DNA of 64,000 nucleotides from Pseudomonas chlororaphis subsp. aurantiaca. GTDB taxonomy: Bacteria; Pseudomonadota; Gammaproteobacteria; Pseudomonadales; Pseudomonadaceae. How positions within the stretch are numbered: the first letter of the stretch is position 1; each line of letters begins with the position of its first letter. The position numbers were made by a program, and so were the translations under genes. Of this stretch, positions 35,211 through 45,276 are shown in pieces. The notes below the pieces were generated by a model, which saw only the letters and a program-made list of their open reading frames with translations, was not told the origin of the DNA and did no database searches. The stretch lies in contig NZ_CP059162.1 in assembly GCF_013466605.1 (NCBI RefSeq), forward strand, positions 1,550,001 through 1,614,000, written 5' to 3'.

Positions 35211-35576
35211 TTACTCTTCGTCTTTCTTCATCAACCCCGCCAGCGCGGCGAAGGGGTTGTGGGTGGCCTTGGCGACTTTCGGCGTGCTCAGGGAGCCTTC
35301 GCCGAAGTACTGCTGGTCGGTGTAGCGCGAGTGTTCGTTGTCGTGGCAGTACAGGCACAGCAGTTCCCAGTTGGAACCGTCCTGCGGGTTGTTGTCGTGG
35401 TTGTGGTCGCGGTGGTGCACGGTCAGTTCGCTCAGGCGCTTGCCGGAGAACTCGCGGGCGCAGCGCCCACAGACGTGCGGGTACATCTTCAGGGCCTTGT
35501 CGCGGTAGCCCATCTCGCGGTCGCGCTGGGCGTCGGCGAGGATGCGGTCGAGCTTGGACGTGTTGGTCGAACTCAT
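35211..35576 (-). CDS. YajD-type HNH endonuclease
   Basis: 121 aa. HNH motif in LTVHHRDHNHDNNPQDGSNW, followed by LLCLYCHDNEH; Cys pair in HVCGRCAREF. Start ATG 35576 with AAGGTGAA upstream. Chromosomal HNH protein of unknown substrate; not clearly a defence gene. Confidence 0.9.
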   Translation of the reverse strand: MSSTNTSKLDRILADAQRDREMGYRDKALKMYPHVCGRCAREFSGKRLSELTVHHRDHNHDNNPQDGSNWELLCLYCHDNEHSRYTDQQYFGEGSLSTPKVAKATHNPFAALAGLMKKDEE

Positions 35577-35625
35577 GGGTTCACCTTTATGCAAAGACTA
35601 ATGACGGTAATGGGCCAAGTTTAGC

Positions 35626-36312
35626 TCAGGCCTTGAGCTTCTCGGCAATCCAGATGGTGTGGCGGGTGCCCTTGTTGCCGTGGGCGAAGACCTGCACTTG
35701 CTCGGCCTTGAAGCCGGCCTTGCGCAGCTTGTCGGAATACTGCTTGTCGGCGCTGGCCGACCACACGGCCAGCACGCCCTTGGGCCGCAGGGCCCGGGCG
35801 CAGGCTGCCAGCCCGGCGGCGGAGTACAGCCAGCTGTTGGCTTTCTGGGTCAGGCCTTCGGGGCCGTTGTCGACGTCGAGCATGATCGCGTCGAACCCCT
35901 GGGGCTCGGCCTGCAGCACCTTGGCCACGTCTTCCATGCGGATCACCGTGCGCGGGTCGAGCAACGGCCGGCCGGATTTTTCCCCCAGCGGCCCGCGGTT
36001 CCATTCCACCACCCCCGGCACCAGCTCGGCGACCACCACTTCGGCGCCCTTGCCCAGGTGCTTGAGGGCCGAGGCGAGGGTGAACCCCATGCCCAGGCCG
36101 CCGATCAGCACCCGCGAATTCGGCCGCCCGGCGACCTTGCGGCAGGGGATTTCCGCCAGGGCATCTTCGGAGCCGTGCATGCGCGTGTTCATCAACTGCC
36201 CGCCGTCGCCGCCCTGGATCTTGATGACAAAATCCTCGCCGTATTCGAACAGGCACAAGGCACCGCCATTTTCGGGAATCGGGGTGGTGTCCAGCAGAAC
36301 GAAACGTTTCAT
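35626..36312 (-). CDS. Spermidine synthase-like SAM-binding protein
   Basis: 228 aa. Glycine-rich VLIGGLGMGFTLASALKHLG (about 68-87), a following acidic ADP/SAM-type residue in VVVAELVPGVVEWNRG and IMLDVDNGPEG. Related to SpeE-fold or methyltransferases, but shorter than full SpeE; called a spermidine synthase-like protein without a firm substrate. Confidence 0.75.
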   Translation of the reverse strand: MKRFVLLDTTPIPENGGALCLFEYGEDFVIKIQGGDGGQLMNTRMHGSEDALAEIPCRKVAGRPNSRVLIGGLGMGFTLASALKHLGKGAEVVVAELVPGVVEWNRGPLGEKSGRPLLDPRTVIRMEDVAKVLQAEPQGFDAIMLDVDNGPEGLTQKANSWLYSAAGLAACARALRPKGVLAVWSASADKQYSDKLRKAGFKAEQVQVFAHGNKGTRHTIWIAEKLKA

Positions 36313-36387
36313 GAGGGTCTCAATGAAGAAGGCAAACCGGCCCGGTTGGGAGTAGCCTGAGGGCTGACAATAGCGATGGAGCCATTG

Positions 36388-36693
36388 ATGAAGCGCACTA
36401 TTCTAACGGTCATTGCCCGCACAGCGCTCTTGCTAAGTGCGGCGCTCGCGATGAGTGCCGTGCACGCCGAGGAACTGCAGGCGGTGCCCGTGACTCCGGT
36501 CCCCGCCGCCGGCTCGCCCGGCACCGCGACCCCGACCCCTTATCCGCAGGTCACGCCCCCCAGCACCCCCAAGGCCACGGCCCATGGCGGTGCGCCATTG
36601 CTGCCGCCGATCGACATGCCCAAGCCGCCGAAGGATCAGACCTTGCCAGGGTTGGAGCAGAACGAGACGAAAACCAAGACGCCGGGTGGCTAG
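36388..36693 (+). CDS. Small exported proline-rich protein
   Basis: 101 aa. Signal peptide residues 1-27 (ends VHA) and a Pro/Thr-rich low-complexity tail (VTPVPAAGSPGTATPTPYPQ). Start ATG 36388 with GGAG seven nt upstream; ATG 36376 is less likely. No known domain. Its stop overlaps the stop of the next gene (CTAG). Confidence 0.6.
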   Translation: MKRTILTVIARTALLLSAALAMSAVHAEELQAVPVTPVPAAGSPGTATPTPYPQVTPPSTPKATAHGGAPLLPPIDMPKPPKDQTLPGLEQNETKTKTPGG

Positions 36694-37163
36694 ACCTGTT
36701 GCGACAGCAACTGCCCGTCGGCCATGCGCAGGCGCTTGGACAGTGACACTGCGAGGGCGCGGATGATCTTGGCGGCGATCTTCGGCGCGTCGTTGAGCAT
36801 TTTCTCCAGCGAGTCCTTGCCCAGGTTGAGCAGCCGGCAATCGCTGGCGGCCACGCAGGTGGCCGAACGCCGCTCGCCATCGAGCACCGCCATCTCGCCA
36901 AAGGCCCGGCCGCTGCGCAGGGTGGCGATGGTCACGCGCACGCCTTCACTGTTGCTCTTCTGCACGGCCACCTGGCCGGAATGGATGATGCACATGAAGC
37001 TGCCGGCATCGCCTTCGCGGAAGATCTCCTGGCCCTGGGCGATGCTGCTGATGCTGAAGTAGCCGGCGGCGGCATTGAAGTCGGCCGGCAAGAGCTGATC
37101 GAACAATCCGCAGTCCATCAACCAGTCGCGGATTTCGTTGTTCAACAAGGTGGGTTCTGGCAT
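36690..37163 (-). CDS. Cyclic nucleotide-binding domain protein
   Basis: 157 aa. A single cNMP-binding beta-barrel (residues about 20-140): FREGDAGSFMCIIHSGQVAV, GRAFGEMAVLDGERRSATCV. The phosphate-cassette Arg-Ser-Ala is present, so cAMP binding is possible. No DNA-binding or other effector domain is visible. Confidence 0.85.
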   Translation of the reverse strand: MPEPTLLNNEIRDWLMDCGLFDQLLPADFNAAAGYFSISSIAQGQEIFREGDAGSFMCIIHSGQVAVQKSNSEGVRVTIATLRSGRAFGEMAVLDGERRSATCVAASDCRLLNLGKDSLEKMLNDAPKIAAKIIRALAVSLSKRLRMADGQLLSQQV

Positions 37164-37234
37164 GTCGTCACGGTCTTTTTCTTGTGTCTGTTGCGGTCCC
37201 GGGCAGGTGCAGGTGCAGTATGGCCTGGGGCCGT

Positions 37235-37258
37235 CGGTCCTGTGTTAAGACAGGACCG
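37235..37258. terminator. Hairpin downstream of ptrB
   Basis: CGGTCCTGT ... ACAGGACCG, 9-bp perfect stem with a 6-nt loop, 15 nt after the minus-strand ptrB stop. No T-run. Confidence 0.4.
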
Positions 37259-37272
37259 CCGGCCGGAGTTCC

Positions 37273-39327
37273 TCAGGCGATGCCCAGAATCTTGAAAACA
37301 AATGCATATTCGAGCGCTACGTCACGCAATCCCTGGTAACGCCCGCTCATGCCGCCGTGGCCGGCGCCCAGCTCGGTCTTGAGCAGCAGCAGGTTGTCGT
37401 CGGTCTTGGTGGCGCGCAGCCGGGCCACCCACTTGGCCGCTTCCCAATACTGCACGCGGCTGTCGTTGTAGCCGGCGATCACCAGGGTCGCCGGATAGGC
37501 CTTGGCCTCGACATTCTCGTAGGGCGCGTAGGCCTTGATCCGCGCGTAGACCTCGGGCTCCTCGGGGTTGCCCCATTCGTCGTACTCGGTGACGGTCAGC
37601 GGCAGCTCGGGGTCGAGCATGGTGTTGAGCACATCGACGAACGGCACCTCGGCGATCGCCGCCTTGAACAGTTCCGGCCGCTGGTTGAGCACCGCGCCGA
37701 TCAACAGGCCGCCGGCGCTGCCGCCGCTGATGGCCAGTTGTCCGGAAGTGGTCAGGCCCTGGGCGATCAGGTGTTCGGCGCAGGCGATGAAGTCGCTGAA
37801 GGTGTTCTGCTTGTGTTCCTGCTTGCCGGCGCGGTACCAGGCTTCGCCCAGCTCGCCGCCGCCGCGCACGTGGGCGATGGCGAAGGCCACACCGCGCTCC
37901 AGCAGGCTCAGGCGCGCATGGGAGAACCACGGGTCGAGGCTTTCGCCGTAAGCGCCGTAGCCGTACAAGTACAGCGGTGCCGGCCGGCCCAGGGCCTCGC
38001 GCTTGATCACCAGGCTGATCGGCACCTGGGTGCCGTCGGCGGCGGTCGCCCACAGGCGCTGGCTGACATAGGCATCCGGGTCGAAGACGCCCAGCACCGG
38101 GGTTTCCTTGAGCACTTTCTGTTCGCCGCCGGCCAGTTCCAGCTGGCGGATCTGCGCCGGGCGGTTCAGCGCTTCGTAGCGCAGGCGGATGCGCTGGCTG
38201 ACGAATTCCAGGCTGTTCTGCACATGCAGGCTGTAGGCCGCATCCGGCAGTTGCACGCGATAGGCCGGCAGGCCCTCGGGGTGCACCTCGATGATCGGCA
38301 GGCCGCCTTCGCGCAGGCTCAGGGTCATGGCCGAGTTGTTCAGGCTCAGGCCTTCGAGCATCACGCTGTCGCTGTGGGGGATCAGGTTCTGCCAGTCGGC
38401 CTGGCCTGGCACCGTGCCCAGGTCCGGCGCCTGGTAGAGGGCGAAGTTGATGCCGTCGCGGTTGCTGCGGATAAACCAGGTCCACTGGCCGTCGAGCAGG
38501 CCATGGTCGACGTCGTACTCATGGTGCTCGACCCGCGGCGCCAGGCAGATGAAGGCGTGCTGTGGCTGCGCCGCGTCGAGTACCCAGACCTCGCTGGTGG
38601 TCTTGCTGCCCAGGGACAGCAACAACTGTTTCTCCGAGCTTGAGCGGTAGCAATGGAGGAAAAAGCGTCCATCCGGCTCATGGAACACCTCTTCGGCGGC
38701 GGTGCCGTCCAGGCGATAACGGAACAGCTTGTGCGGGCGGTGGGTGTCGTCCAGCTCACCGAAGAACAGGGTCAGGCTGTCGTTGGCCCAGGTCATGCTG
38801 CCGTCGCAATCGGTGAACGCCAGCTCGCTGACCTTGCCGTTGGACAGTTCCTTGACGAACAGGGTGTAGACCTCTTCGCCGCTGGTATCGAGGCTGTAGG
38901 CCAGGCGCTGGTGGTCGGGGCTGATGCTGAAGGCCCCGAGGGAGAAGAAACCACCCTTGGCCAGCTCGTTCGGGTCCAACAGCAGTTGTTCCTGGCTTTC
39001 GTCGACGCTCAGGCTGTCGTCGGCCGGGCGCGGGCAGCGGTAGTGCCGGGCATATTCGTCGCCGGCGGTGGTGCGGGTGTAATACAGGTACGGGCCCCAG
39101 GGCGAGGGCAGCGAGAGGTCGGTCTCCAGGATCCGTCCCTTGATTTCCTGGAACAGGGTTTCACGCAGCGCCGCCTGGTCGGCGAGGGCGGCTTCCTGGT
39201 AGCTGTTTTCGGCCTTCAGGTAATCGAGCACGGCGTCGGTGTCGCGCTCCTGGAGCCAGGCGTACGGGTCCGGGCCTTCGGCCTTGCGGGCGATCGGGGC
39301 GCTGGTGACGTGGGCGGATACGGGCAT
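37273..39327 (-). CDS. ptrB: Oligopeptidase B (S9 prolyl-oligopeptidase family)
   Basis: 684 aa. N-terminal seven-bladed propeller and C-terminal alpha/beta-hydrolase domain. Catalytic Ser in AISGGSAGGLL, Asp in GYNDSRVQYWE, His in GAGHGGMSGRY. Cleaves peptides after Arg/Lys. Start ATG 39327 (MPVSAHVTSAPI) preferred over a TTG further upstream. Confidence 0.93.
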   Translation of the reverse strand: MPVSAHVTSAPIARKAEGPDPYAWLQERDTDAVLDYLKAENSYQEAALADQAALRETLFQEIKGRILETDLSLPSPWGPYLYYTRTTAGDEYARHYRCPRPADDSLSVDESQEQLLLDPNELAKGGFFSLGAFSISPDHQRLAYSLDTSGEEVYTLFVKELSNGKVSELAFTDCDGSMTWANDSLTLFFGELDDTHRPHKLFRYRLDGTAAEEVFHEPDGRFFLHCYRSSSEKQLLLSLGSKTTSEVWVLDAAQPQHAFICLAPRVEHHEYDVDHGLLDGQWTWFIRSNRDGINFALYQAPDLGTVPGQADWQNLIPHSDSVMLEGLSLNNSAMTLSLREGGLPIIEVHPEGLPAYRVQLPDAAYSLHVQNSLEFVSQRIRLRYEALNRPAQIRQLELAGGEQKVLKETPVLGVFDPDAYVSQRLWATAADGTQVPISLVIKREALGRPAPLYLYGYGAYGESLDPWFSHARLSLLERGVAFAIAHVRGGGELGEAWYRAGKQEHKQNTFSDFIACAEHLIAQGLTTSGQLAISGGSAGGLLIGAVLNQRPELFKAAIAEVPFVDVLNTMLDPELPLTVTEYDEWGNPEEPEVYARIKAYAPYENVEAKAYPATLVIAGYNDSRVQYWEAAKWVARLRATKTDDNLLLLKTELGAGHGGMSGRYQGLRDVALEYAFVFKILGIA

Positions 39328-39428
39328 GAAGGGCTCTCGGGGCGGTGACAATTAAGGGCGCGGCAGACGGCGGTGCAGCCTGACATGCGAAAAGCCGTTA
39401 TCATAAGCGCCTCTTTGCCTGCCTTGCC

Positions 39429-39923
39429 ATGGACACCATGACCGAGAACGACTATCTGATCGCTTGGGGGCTTTACGCCTTCGCCGCCTTGGGCTGCCTG
39501 CTGGTGTGGATGCGCCTGACCCGCTGGATGTGGCGCTGGCTGCGCGAGCCGCTGCGAGTGCTGGTGGCGGTGCTGCTGTTCAGCCCGACCGTGGTCGACC
39601 CGGCCAAGGAGATGTTCGCCCCGGCCGTGGCCATCACCGCCCTGGACATGCTGTTCAAGGTTGGCAACAACGCCTGGCGCGCGGTTTCCGACCTGTTCAT
39701 GTACGGCGTCATCGCCTTCGGCATCTACCTGGTGTTCGTCCTGATCCGCTGGCCGATCGAACGCGCATCCAAGGCCCGCAAGGAACAGGCCGAGGCCGCC
39801 AAGGCCGCGGCCCGCGCCGAAGAGCCGGACGACCAGCCTTTCGGCGGCGCCGGCGATGATCGCTACGGCCGCCCGCCAGTGCCCAGCAACCCCCAGCGTT
39901 CGCGGATCGAGCCGCGTCTGTAA
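39429..39923 (+). CDS. Small integral membrane protein of unknown function
   Basis: 164 aa. Three hydrophobic segments (about 12-30, 42-60, 90-112), then an Ala/Glu-rich cytoplasmic tail with KARKEQAEAAKAAARAEE. An ATG nine bases downstream is an alternative start. I do not recognise the family. Probably co-transcribed with the amidotransferase gene 25 bp later. Confidence 0.7.
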   Translation: MDTMTENDYLIAWGLYAFAALGCLLVWMRLTRWMWRWLREPLRVLVAVLLFSPTVVDPAKEMFAPAVAITALDMLFKVGNNAWRAVSDLFMYGVIAFGIYLVFVLIRWPIERASKARKEQAEAAKAAARAEEPDDQPFGGAGDDRYGRPPVPSNPQRSRIEPRL

Positions 39924-39948
39924 CACGCATTGAAGCGAGAGTCCGAGC

Positions 39949-40725
39949 ATGTGTGAGTTATTGGGCATGAGCGCCAATGTACCGACCGATATCGTGTTCA
40001 GCTTTACCGGGCTGATGCAGCGCGGCGGGCGCACCGGCCCGCATCGCGACGGCTGGGGCATCGCGTTCTACGAGGGCCGTGGCCTGCGCCTGTTCCAGGA
40101 CCCGGCGGCGAGCAGCGAGTCGGAAGTGGCCAACCTGGTGCAGCGCTACCCGATCAAGAGCGAAGTGGTGATCGGCCACATTCGCCAGGCCAACGTCGGC
40201 AAGGTCTGCCTGTCCAACACCCATCCATTCGTGCGCGAGCTGTGGGGGCGCAACTGGTGTTTCGCCCATAACGGCCAGCTGGCGGACTTCCAGCCGGCCA
40301 TCAGCTTCTATCGTCCGGTGGGCGATACCGACAGCGAAGCGGCCTTCTGCGATCTGCTCAATCGGGTGCGCGAAGCCTTTCCCGAGCCGGTGGAAGTCGA
40401 GGAGCTGCTGCCGTCGCTGGTGGCCGCCTGCGCCGAATATCGCAGCAAGGGCGTGTTCAACTGTCTGCTCAGCGACGGCGACTGGCTGTTCTGCTACTGC
40501 TCGACCAAGCTGGCGCAGATCACCCGCCGCGCGCCCTTTGGCCCGGCCCGCCTGAAGGACGTCGATGTGATCGTCGACTTCCAGGCGGAAACCACGCCCA
40601 ACGACGTGGTGACGGTGATCGCCACCGAGCCCCTGACCGAAAACGAAACCTGGACTCGCTACGAGCCGGGCCAATGGAGCCTGTGGCGGCGCGGTGAATG
40701 CGTGCTGCACGGCCAGACCGAATAA
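39949..40725 (+). CDS. Class II glutamine amidotransferase (YafJ-like)
   Basis: 258 aa. N-terminal nucleophile Cys2 (MCELLGMSANVPTD) with RDGWGIAFY and SNTHPFVRE. Family of putative amidotransferases without a fused synthase domain; substrate unknown. Eleven bases before the DUF2937 gene. Confidence 0.92.
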   Translation: MCELLGMSANVPTDIVFSFTGLMQRGGRTGPHRDGWGIAFYEGRGLRLFQDPAASSESEVANLVQRYPIKSEVVIGHIRQANVGKVCLSNTHPFVRELWGRNWCFAHNGQLADFQPAISFYRPVGDTDSEAAFCDLLNRVREAFPEPVEVEELLPSLVAACAEYRSKGVFNCLLSDGDWLFCYCSTKLAQITRRAPFGPARLKDVDVIVDFQAETTPNDVVTVIATEPLTENETWTRYEPGQWSLWRRGECVLHGQTE

Positions 40726-40736
40726 GGACATCCCCT

Positions 40737-41279
40737 ATGTTGCTCAGTTATCTGCGGCTGGTGTTGTTTGCGGCCGGCCTGTTGGTCGGCGTCCAGGTGC
40801 CGGGGTTCATCAGCGATTACGCCAAGCGTGTCGAGGCTCACCTGATCGAGGCCCAGGCCAGCCTTCAGGGGTTCCAGGGCACCGCCAACCAGTTCTTCAA
40901 GGGCGATCTGCAGGCGCTGGTCGCCCACTATCGGGCCAGCGACGATCCGGTGTTCCGCAGCGATGCCGACAGCCTGGGCAATCTGCTCGTTCGCCAGCGC
41001 GCCCTGGACAAGCAGTTCCAGGCCATGCAGGGCCCCTGGTACATCCGCCTGCTGCAAGTGGTGCTGGCCGCCGACCCGGATATCCGCAAGGAAACCTGGA
41101 ACGGCTACAGCTACCAGATCCTGCTGACCCCGCAGGCGATGATCTGGGCCATGAGCGGCGCCTTGCTGTTGTCGTTCGGCCTGGAATGCCTGTATCGCCT
41201 GATCGATTGGGTGGTGCTCGGCGGCAAGCGCCTGCGCCAGAGCCGGCCGATCGAAGAGCGTGACTTGAAGGGGCTGTGA
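40737..41279 (+). CDS. DUF2937 membrane protein
   Basis: 180 aa. Hydrophobic segments at about 5-25 and 140-165 flank a soluble helical region (EAHLIEAQASLQGFQGTANQ). The DUF2937 family is of unknown function and is often found beside the class II amidotransferase in Pseudomonas. Likely one transcript with the two genes before it. Confidence 0.78.
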   Translation: MLLSYLRLVLFAAGLLVGVQVPGFISDYAKRVEAHLIEAQASLQGFQGTANQFFKGDLQALVAHYRASDDPVFRSDADSLGNLLVRQRALDKQFQAMQGPWYIRLLQVVLAADPDIRKETWNGYSYQILLTPQAMIWAMSGALLLSFGLECLYRLIDWVVLGGKRLRQSRPIEERDLKGL

Positions 41280-41403
41280 TGTAGCCGCTACCGCAGGCTG
41301 CGATCGGTTGCGCAGCAACCGCAAAGATGGCAGGCCCACAAACCCTCATCGAGGCGATTCACGCAGGCTGCGCCCGCAATCGCAGCCTGCGGCAGCGGCT
41401 ACA
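41280..41403. repeat. REP-type inverted pair (copy 3)
   Basis: GTAGCCGCTACCGCAGGC and GCCTGCGGCAGCGGCTAC arms between convergent genes; the left arm has one change. Confidence 0.85.
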
Positions 41404-41420
41404 AAGGCCTTCGCGGTGGA

Positions 41421-42335
41421 TCAGCCCGCCAGCACGATATAGTCCGGCCCCACCTTGCGCGCATAACTTTCCAGCACCTGCTGGCACAGCACCACCACCT
41501 CTTCCACCAACTCGACACCCACCCGCCACGACACCACCACCTGCAGGTTCGGCGGGCGCTGGTCGATGGCCAGCAAGGTCAGTTCGCCGCGCGCCAGTTC
41601 TTCGCTGACCAGCACCGGCGGCAAGGCGCCGATGCCGAAACCGTCGCGTAGCAGGCGGGTGATGGCCGACACCGAGTTCACGCAGTTCAGCCGTGGCGCG
41701 CTCACGCCGTTGGCCTGCATCAGGCTCAGCACTTCCTGGTGCGGCAGGGAGTTCTTCGAGTAGGTGATGATGCGTTCCCGGGCCAGCTCGGCCAGGTTGG
41801 CGTACTCGCGGTTGTAGATCGAGTGGCTGGCGACTATCCAGCCCATCGGGTGGCTGGCCAGTTCCAGGCTGCGAATGGACTCCTGGCGCAGCAGGTCGGT
41901 TTGCAGGACCAGGTCGAGAAAGCCTTTTTGCAACTGGTCGCAGAGGTTCAGCGAGGTATCGGCCACCAGCTCGATTTCCACCTGGGGATAGCTGTCCATC
42001 ATCCGCGCCACCAGGGGGCTGAGCCAGGTGTGGATCACCGTGTCCATGACGCCGATGCGAATCCGCCCGACCTTGCTCGAACGGGTCTCGATCGACTGCT
42101 TGAGCGCCTGCATGGTGTCCATCATCTGCTCGGCATAGTCGAGCACCTTGAGGCCTTCCGGGGTCAGGCTCACACCGCGCGAATCGCGCAGGAACAGCTT
42201 CACTCCGAGTTCTCCCTCGAGCACGGCGATGCGGCTGGAGATCGATGCTTGGGTGGTGAAGAGTTTGTCGGCGGTCAGGCGAAAGCTTTTCAGGCGCGCG
42301 ACCCAGACAAAGGTTTCGAGAAACTTGAGGTTCAT
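41421..42335 (-). CDS. LysR-family regulator divergent from MFS/pxp genes
   Basis: 304 aa. HTH 1-60 (FVWVARLKSFRLTADKLFTT) and a substrate-binding domain from about 90. Divergent from the MFS gene with a 134-bp gap, so it probably controls the MFS-pxpABC genes. Inducer unknown; 5-oxoproline is a guess. Confidence 0.87.
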   Translation of the reverse strand: MNLKFLETFVWVARLKSFRLTADKLFTTQASISSRIAVLEGELGVKLFLRDSRGVSLTPEGLKVLDYAEQMMDTMQALKQSIETRSSKVGRIRIGVMDTVIHTWLSPLVARMMDSYPQVEIELVADTSLNLCDQLQKGFLDLVLQTDLLRQESIRSLELASHPMGWIVASHSIYNREYANLAELARERIITYSKNSLPHQEVLSLMQANGVSAPRLNCVNSVSAITRLLRDGFGIGALPPVLVSEELARGELTLLAIDQRPPNLQVVVSWRVGVELVEEVVVLCQQVLESYARKVGPDYIVLAG

Positions 42336-42469
42336 GCGATCAACTTTTCTTATGTCTGGAGGCGGTTTTTATTAGTTGGACGGGGCAGGGCGCGGGCGCC
42401 AAAAATCGCTGCGTCTCACGATAAGCGTCGTCGGGACCCAGAACAATATTAATAAGGTGGAGATTTGCC

Positions 42470-43756
42470 ATGAGTGCGCCCGACACGCTCGCCGCCAGCA
42501 AGGCCAAAGGCCGCGCCGGCCCCTTCGACTGGTACCGCGACATCAACCAGCAGGAACGCCGCACGTTCTGGAGCTGCAAGGCCGGTTACGGCCTGGATGG
42601 CATGGACACCCAGATGCTCAGCTTCGTCATTCCGACCCTGATTGCGCTGTGGGGCATCAGCTCCGCCGAGGCCGGCCTGATCCACACCAGCACCTTGCTG
42701 GCCTCCGCCCTGGGCGGCTGGATCGCCGGCATCCTGTCCGATCGCATCGGCCGGGTGCGTACCTTGCAACTGACCGTGCTCTGGTTCGCCTTCTTCACCT
42801 TCCTCTGTGGCCTGGCGCAGAACTACGAGCAACTGCTGATCGCCCGGACCCTGATGGGCTTCGGTTTCGGCGGCGAGTGGACCGCCGGCGCGGTGCTGAT
42901 CGGCGAGGTGATCCGCGCGGAAAACCGCGGCAAGGCGGTGGGCATGGTGCAGTCCGGCTGGGCCTTGGGCTGGGGCATCACGGCACTGCTGTATGCGCTG
43001 ATGTATTCCCTGCTGCCGCCGGAAGACGCCTGGCGCGCCCTGTTCCTGCTGGGCATCCTGCCGGCGATCTTCGTGATCTTCGTCCGTCGCCTGGTCAAGG
43101 ACCCGGAGGTCTACCGGCAAACCCGGGCCCGGGAAGTGCCTGACAACCCCTCGCGGTTCTACGAGATTTTCGCCCCCGGCATTCTCAGCACCACCCTGCG
43201 CGCGTCGCTGCTCGCGGCCGGTGCCCAGGGCGGTTACTACGCCATCACGTTCTGGCTGCCGACCTTCCTCAAGACCGAGCGCGGCTTGAGCGTGCTCAGC
43301 ACCGGCGGCTACCTGGCGATGGTGATCTTCGGTTCCTATGTGGGCTATGTGATCAGCGCCTATCTGACCGATATTCTCGGGCGCAAGAAGAACTTCGTCC
43401 TGTTCGCCGCCGGCTCGTTCACCATCGTCCTGCTGTACACGCAAATGCCGGTGAGCAACGCGGTGATGCTCTGGCTGGGCTTCCCCCTGGGCTTCTTCGC
43501 TTCGGGGATCTTCAGCGGCATGGGCGCCTTCCTGACCGAGCTGTTCCCCACGCGGATCCGCGGTTCGGGCCAGGGTTTCTGCTACAACAGCGGTCGGGCG
43601 CTGGCAGCCCTGTTCCCGCTGCTGATCGGCCTGCTCAGCCAGCACATTCCGCTGGGCGCGGCCATCGGCACCTTCGCCGCCGTGTCCTACGGCATCGTGG
43701 TGCTGGCGGCCTTGAGCCTGCCGGAAACCCGCGGCAAGCAACTCGAAGCGCGCTAA
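42470..43756 (+). CDS. MFS transporter (aromatic/organic acid:H+ type)
   Basis: 428 aa, twelve transmembrane helices. GxLSDRIGRVRTLQL-type loop after TM2 (GILSDRIGRVRT) and GFGFGGEWTAGAVLIGEVIR are typical of the metabolite:H+ symporters (SHS/AAHS group). Lies 69 bp before pxpA, so uptake of 5-oxoproline or a related acid is a reasonable guess. Confidence 0.87.
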   Translation: MSAPDTLAASKAKGRAGPFDWYRDINQQERRTFWSCKAGYGLDGMDTQMLSFVIPTLIALWGISSAEAGLIHTSTLLASALGGWIAGILSDRIGRVRTLQLTVLWFAFFTFLCGLAQNYEQLLIARTLMGFGFGGEWTAGAVLIGEVIRAENRGKAVGMVQSGWALGWGITALLYALMYSLLPPEDAWRALFLLGILPAIFVIFVRRLVKDPEVYRQTRAREVPDNPSRFYEIFAPGILSTTLRASLLAAGAQGGYYAITFWLPTFLKTERGLSVLSTGGYLAMVIFGSYVGYVISAYLTDILGRKKNFVLFAAGSFTIVLLYTQMPVSNAVMLWLGFPLGFFASGIFSGMGAFLTELFPTRIRGSGQGFCYNSGRALAALFPLLIGLLSQHIPLGAAIGTFAAVSYGIVVLAALSLPETRGKQLEAR

Positions 43757-43825
43757 CTGATAATCTGTGGGCATCCCACCGCGATCCCCGCAGCCAAAAC
43801 GACAAACGCTACAGGAGCACTGACC

Positions 43826-44575
43826 GTGAGCCGCCTGTTATTGAATTGCGACATCGGCGAAAGCTTTGGCAACTGGACCATGGGCCTGGATGCCGAGGTG
43901 ATGCCGTTCATCGATTGCGCCAACATCGCCTGCGGTTTCCACGCCGGCGACCCGAGCATCATGCGCAAGACCGTCAGCCTGGCCCTGGCCAATGGCGTGC
44001 GCATCGGCGCGCACCCGGCGTACCAGGACCTGGCCGGTTTCGGTCGCCGCTCCATGGCCTACGGTGCCCAGGAACTGCAGGACCTGCTGCATTACCAGAT
44101 CGGCGCCCTCGACGGCATCTGCCGGGCCCAGGGCAGCCGGGTGAGCTACGTCAAACCCCATGGCGCCATGTACAACGACATGATGGCCAACCCGGCGCAG
44201 CTGCGCGCGGTGATCCAGGCGGTGGCCGCCTACGACCGGCAGCTGCCGTTGATGCTGATGGCCACCCGTGACAACAGCGCGGCCCAGGCCCTGGGCGACG
44301 AGTTCGGCGTGACCCTGTGGTTCGAAGCCTTCGCCGACCGCGCCTACGACAGCGCCGGCCATCTGGTGTCGCGGCAACTGCCGGGGGCGGTGCATCACGA
44401 CCCGGAAAAGATCATTGCCCAGGCCCTGACCATCGCCCGTGGCGACGCGCTGCTGGCCAGCGACGGCAGCGCCTTGCACCTGCAGGCCAATACCCTGTGC
44501 GTGCACGGCGACAACGCCAGCTCGGTGGCCGCCGTGCAGCGTATCCGCGCGGCCCTTCAGCAGTTGCCAGCATGA
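43826..44575 (+). CDS. pxpA: 5-oxoprolinase subunit A (LamB/YcsF family)
   Basis: 249 aa. Starts at GTG with AGGAG upstream. [20 protein letters not shown] and [12 protein letters not shown] are the family signature. With PxpB and PxpC it hydrolyses 5-oxoproline (pyroglutamate) with ATP to glutamate. Coupled to pxpB by ATGA. Confidence 0.95.
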   Translation: MSRLLLNCDIGESFGNWTMGLDAEVMPFIDCANIACGFHAGDPSIMRKTVSLALANGVRIGAHPAYQDLAGFGRRSMAYGAQELQDLLHYQIGALDGICRAQGSRVSYVKPHGAMYNDMMANPAQLRAVIQAVAAYDRQLPLMLMATRDNSAAQALGDEFGVTLWFEAFADRAYDSAGHLVSRQLPGAVHHDPEKIIAQALTIARGDALLASDGSALHLQANTLCVHGDNASSVAAVQRIRAALQQLPA

Positions 44576-45276
44576 AAATACGCCTTGAAGTGGTGGCCAT
44601 CGACTGCCTGATGGTGCGCCTGTTCGATGCCATCGCCGAGGCCAACATGCCGTGGATGCTCGCCGCCAGCGAGCGCCTGCGGGCGGCCTTCGGTGGGCAG
44701 TTGATCGACCTGGTGCCGTCCTACACCACGCTGATGGTGCACTACGACCTGCGTGCCCTGAGCCCGTCCCAGGCCCGGGAACTGATCGATGTGGCGCTGA
44801 CTGACTTGACTCCGGATTCGCGCACCGGCGGCCAGCGCCATGTGCTGCCGGTCTGGTACGACCTCAGCGTCGGCCCGGAGCTGAGCCTGTTGTCGCGGCG
44901 CAGTGGCCTGTCGGTAAGCGAGGTGATCCGTTGCCACAGCGAGCGCGAGTACCAGGTGTTCGCCTTGGGGTTTGCCCCGGGTTTCGCCTTTATGGGGCTG
45001 GTGGACGAAGTGCTGGCCGCGCCGCGCCTGGATACACCGCGCAAGCGCGTGGCGGCGGGCAGCGTCGGCATTGCCGAGCGGCAGACCGCGGCTTATCCGG
45101 CGGTGTCGCCGGGTGGCTGGAACCTGATCGGGCGCACACCGAGCCGCCTGTTCGATCGCGAGCGCGACGGCTACAGCCTGATGCAACCGGGCGACAGCGT
45201 GCGTTTCGCCGCGGTGGACCACGCCGAATTCATCCGCCTGGGCGGCGACGACACGCCATTGGAGGTGCCGGCATGA
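44572..45276 (+). CDS. pxpB: 5-oxoprolinase subunit B (KipI-like)
   Basis: 234 aa. Allophanate hydrolase subunit 1 fold: [21 protein letters not shown] and [20 protein letters not shown] are conserved. Overlaps pxpA and pxpC by 4 nt (ATGA) at each end. Confidence 0.93.
   Translation: MKIRLEVVAIDCLMVRLFDAIAEANMPWMLAASERLRAAFGGQLIDLVPSYTTLMVHYDLRALSPSQARELIDVALTDLTPDSRTGGQRHVLPVWYDLSVGPELSLLSRRSGLSVSEVIRCHSEREYQVFALGFAPGFAFMGLVDEVLAAPRLDTPRKRVAAGSVGIAERQTAAYPAVSPGGWNLIGRTPSRLFDRERDGYSLMQPGDSVRFAAVDHAEFIRLGGDDTPLEVPA

Noticed and set aside
35211..35576. HNH gene as a restriction or defence system
   Set aside because: It is the widespread YajD-type housekeeping gene with no methylase or partner nearby.
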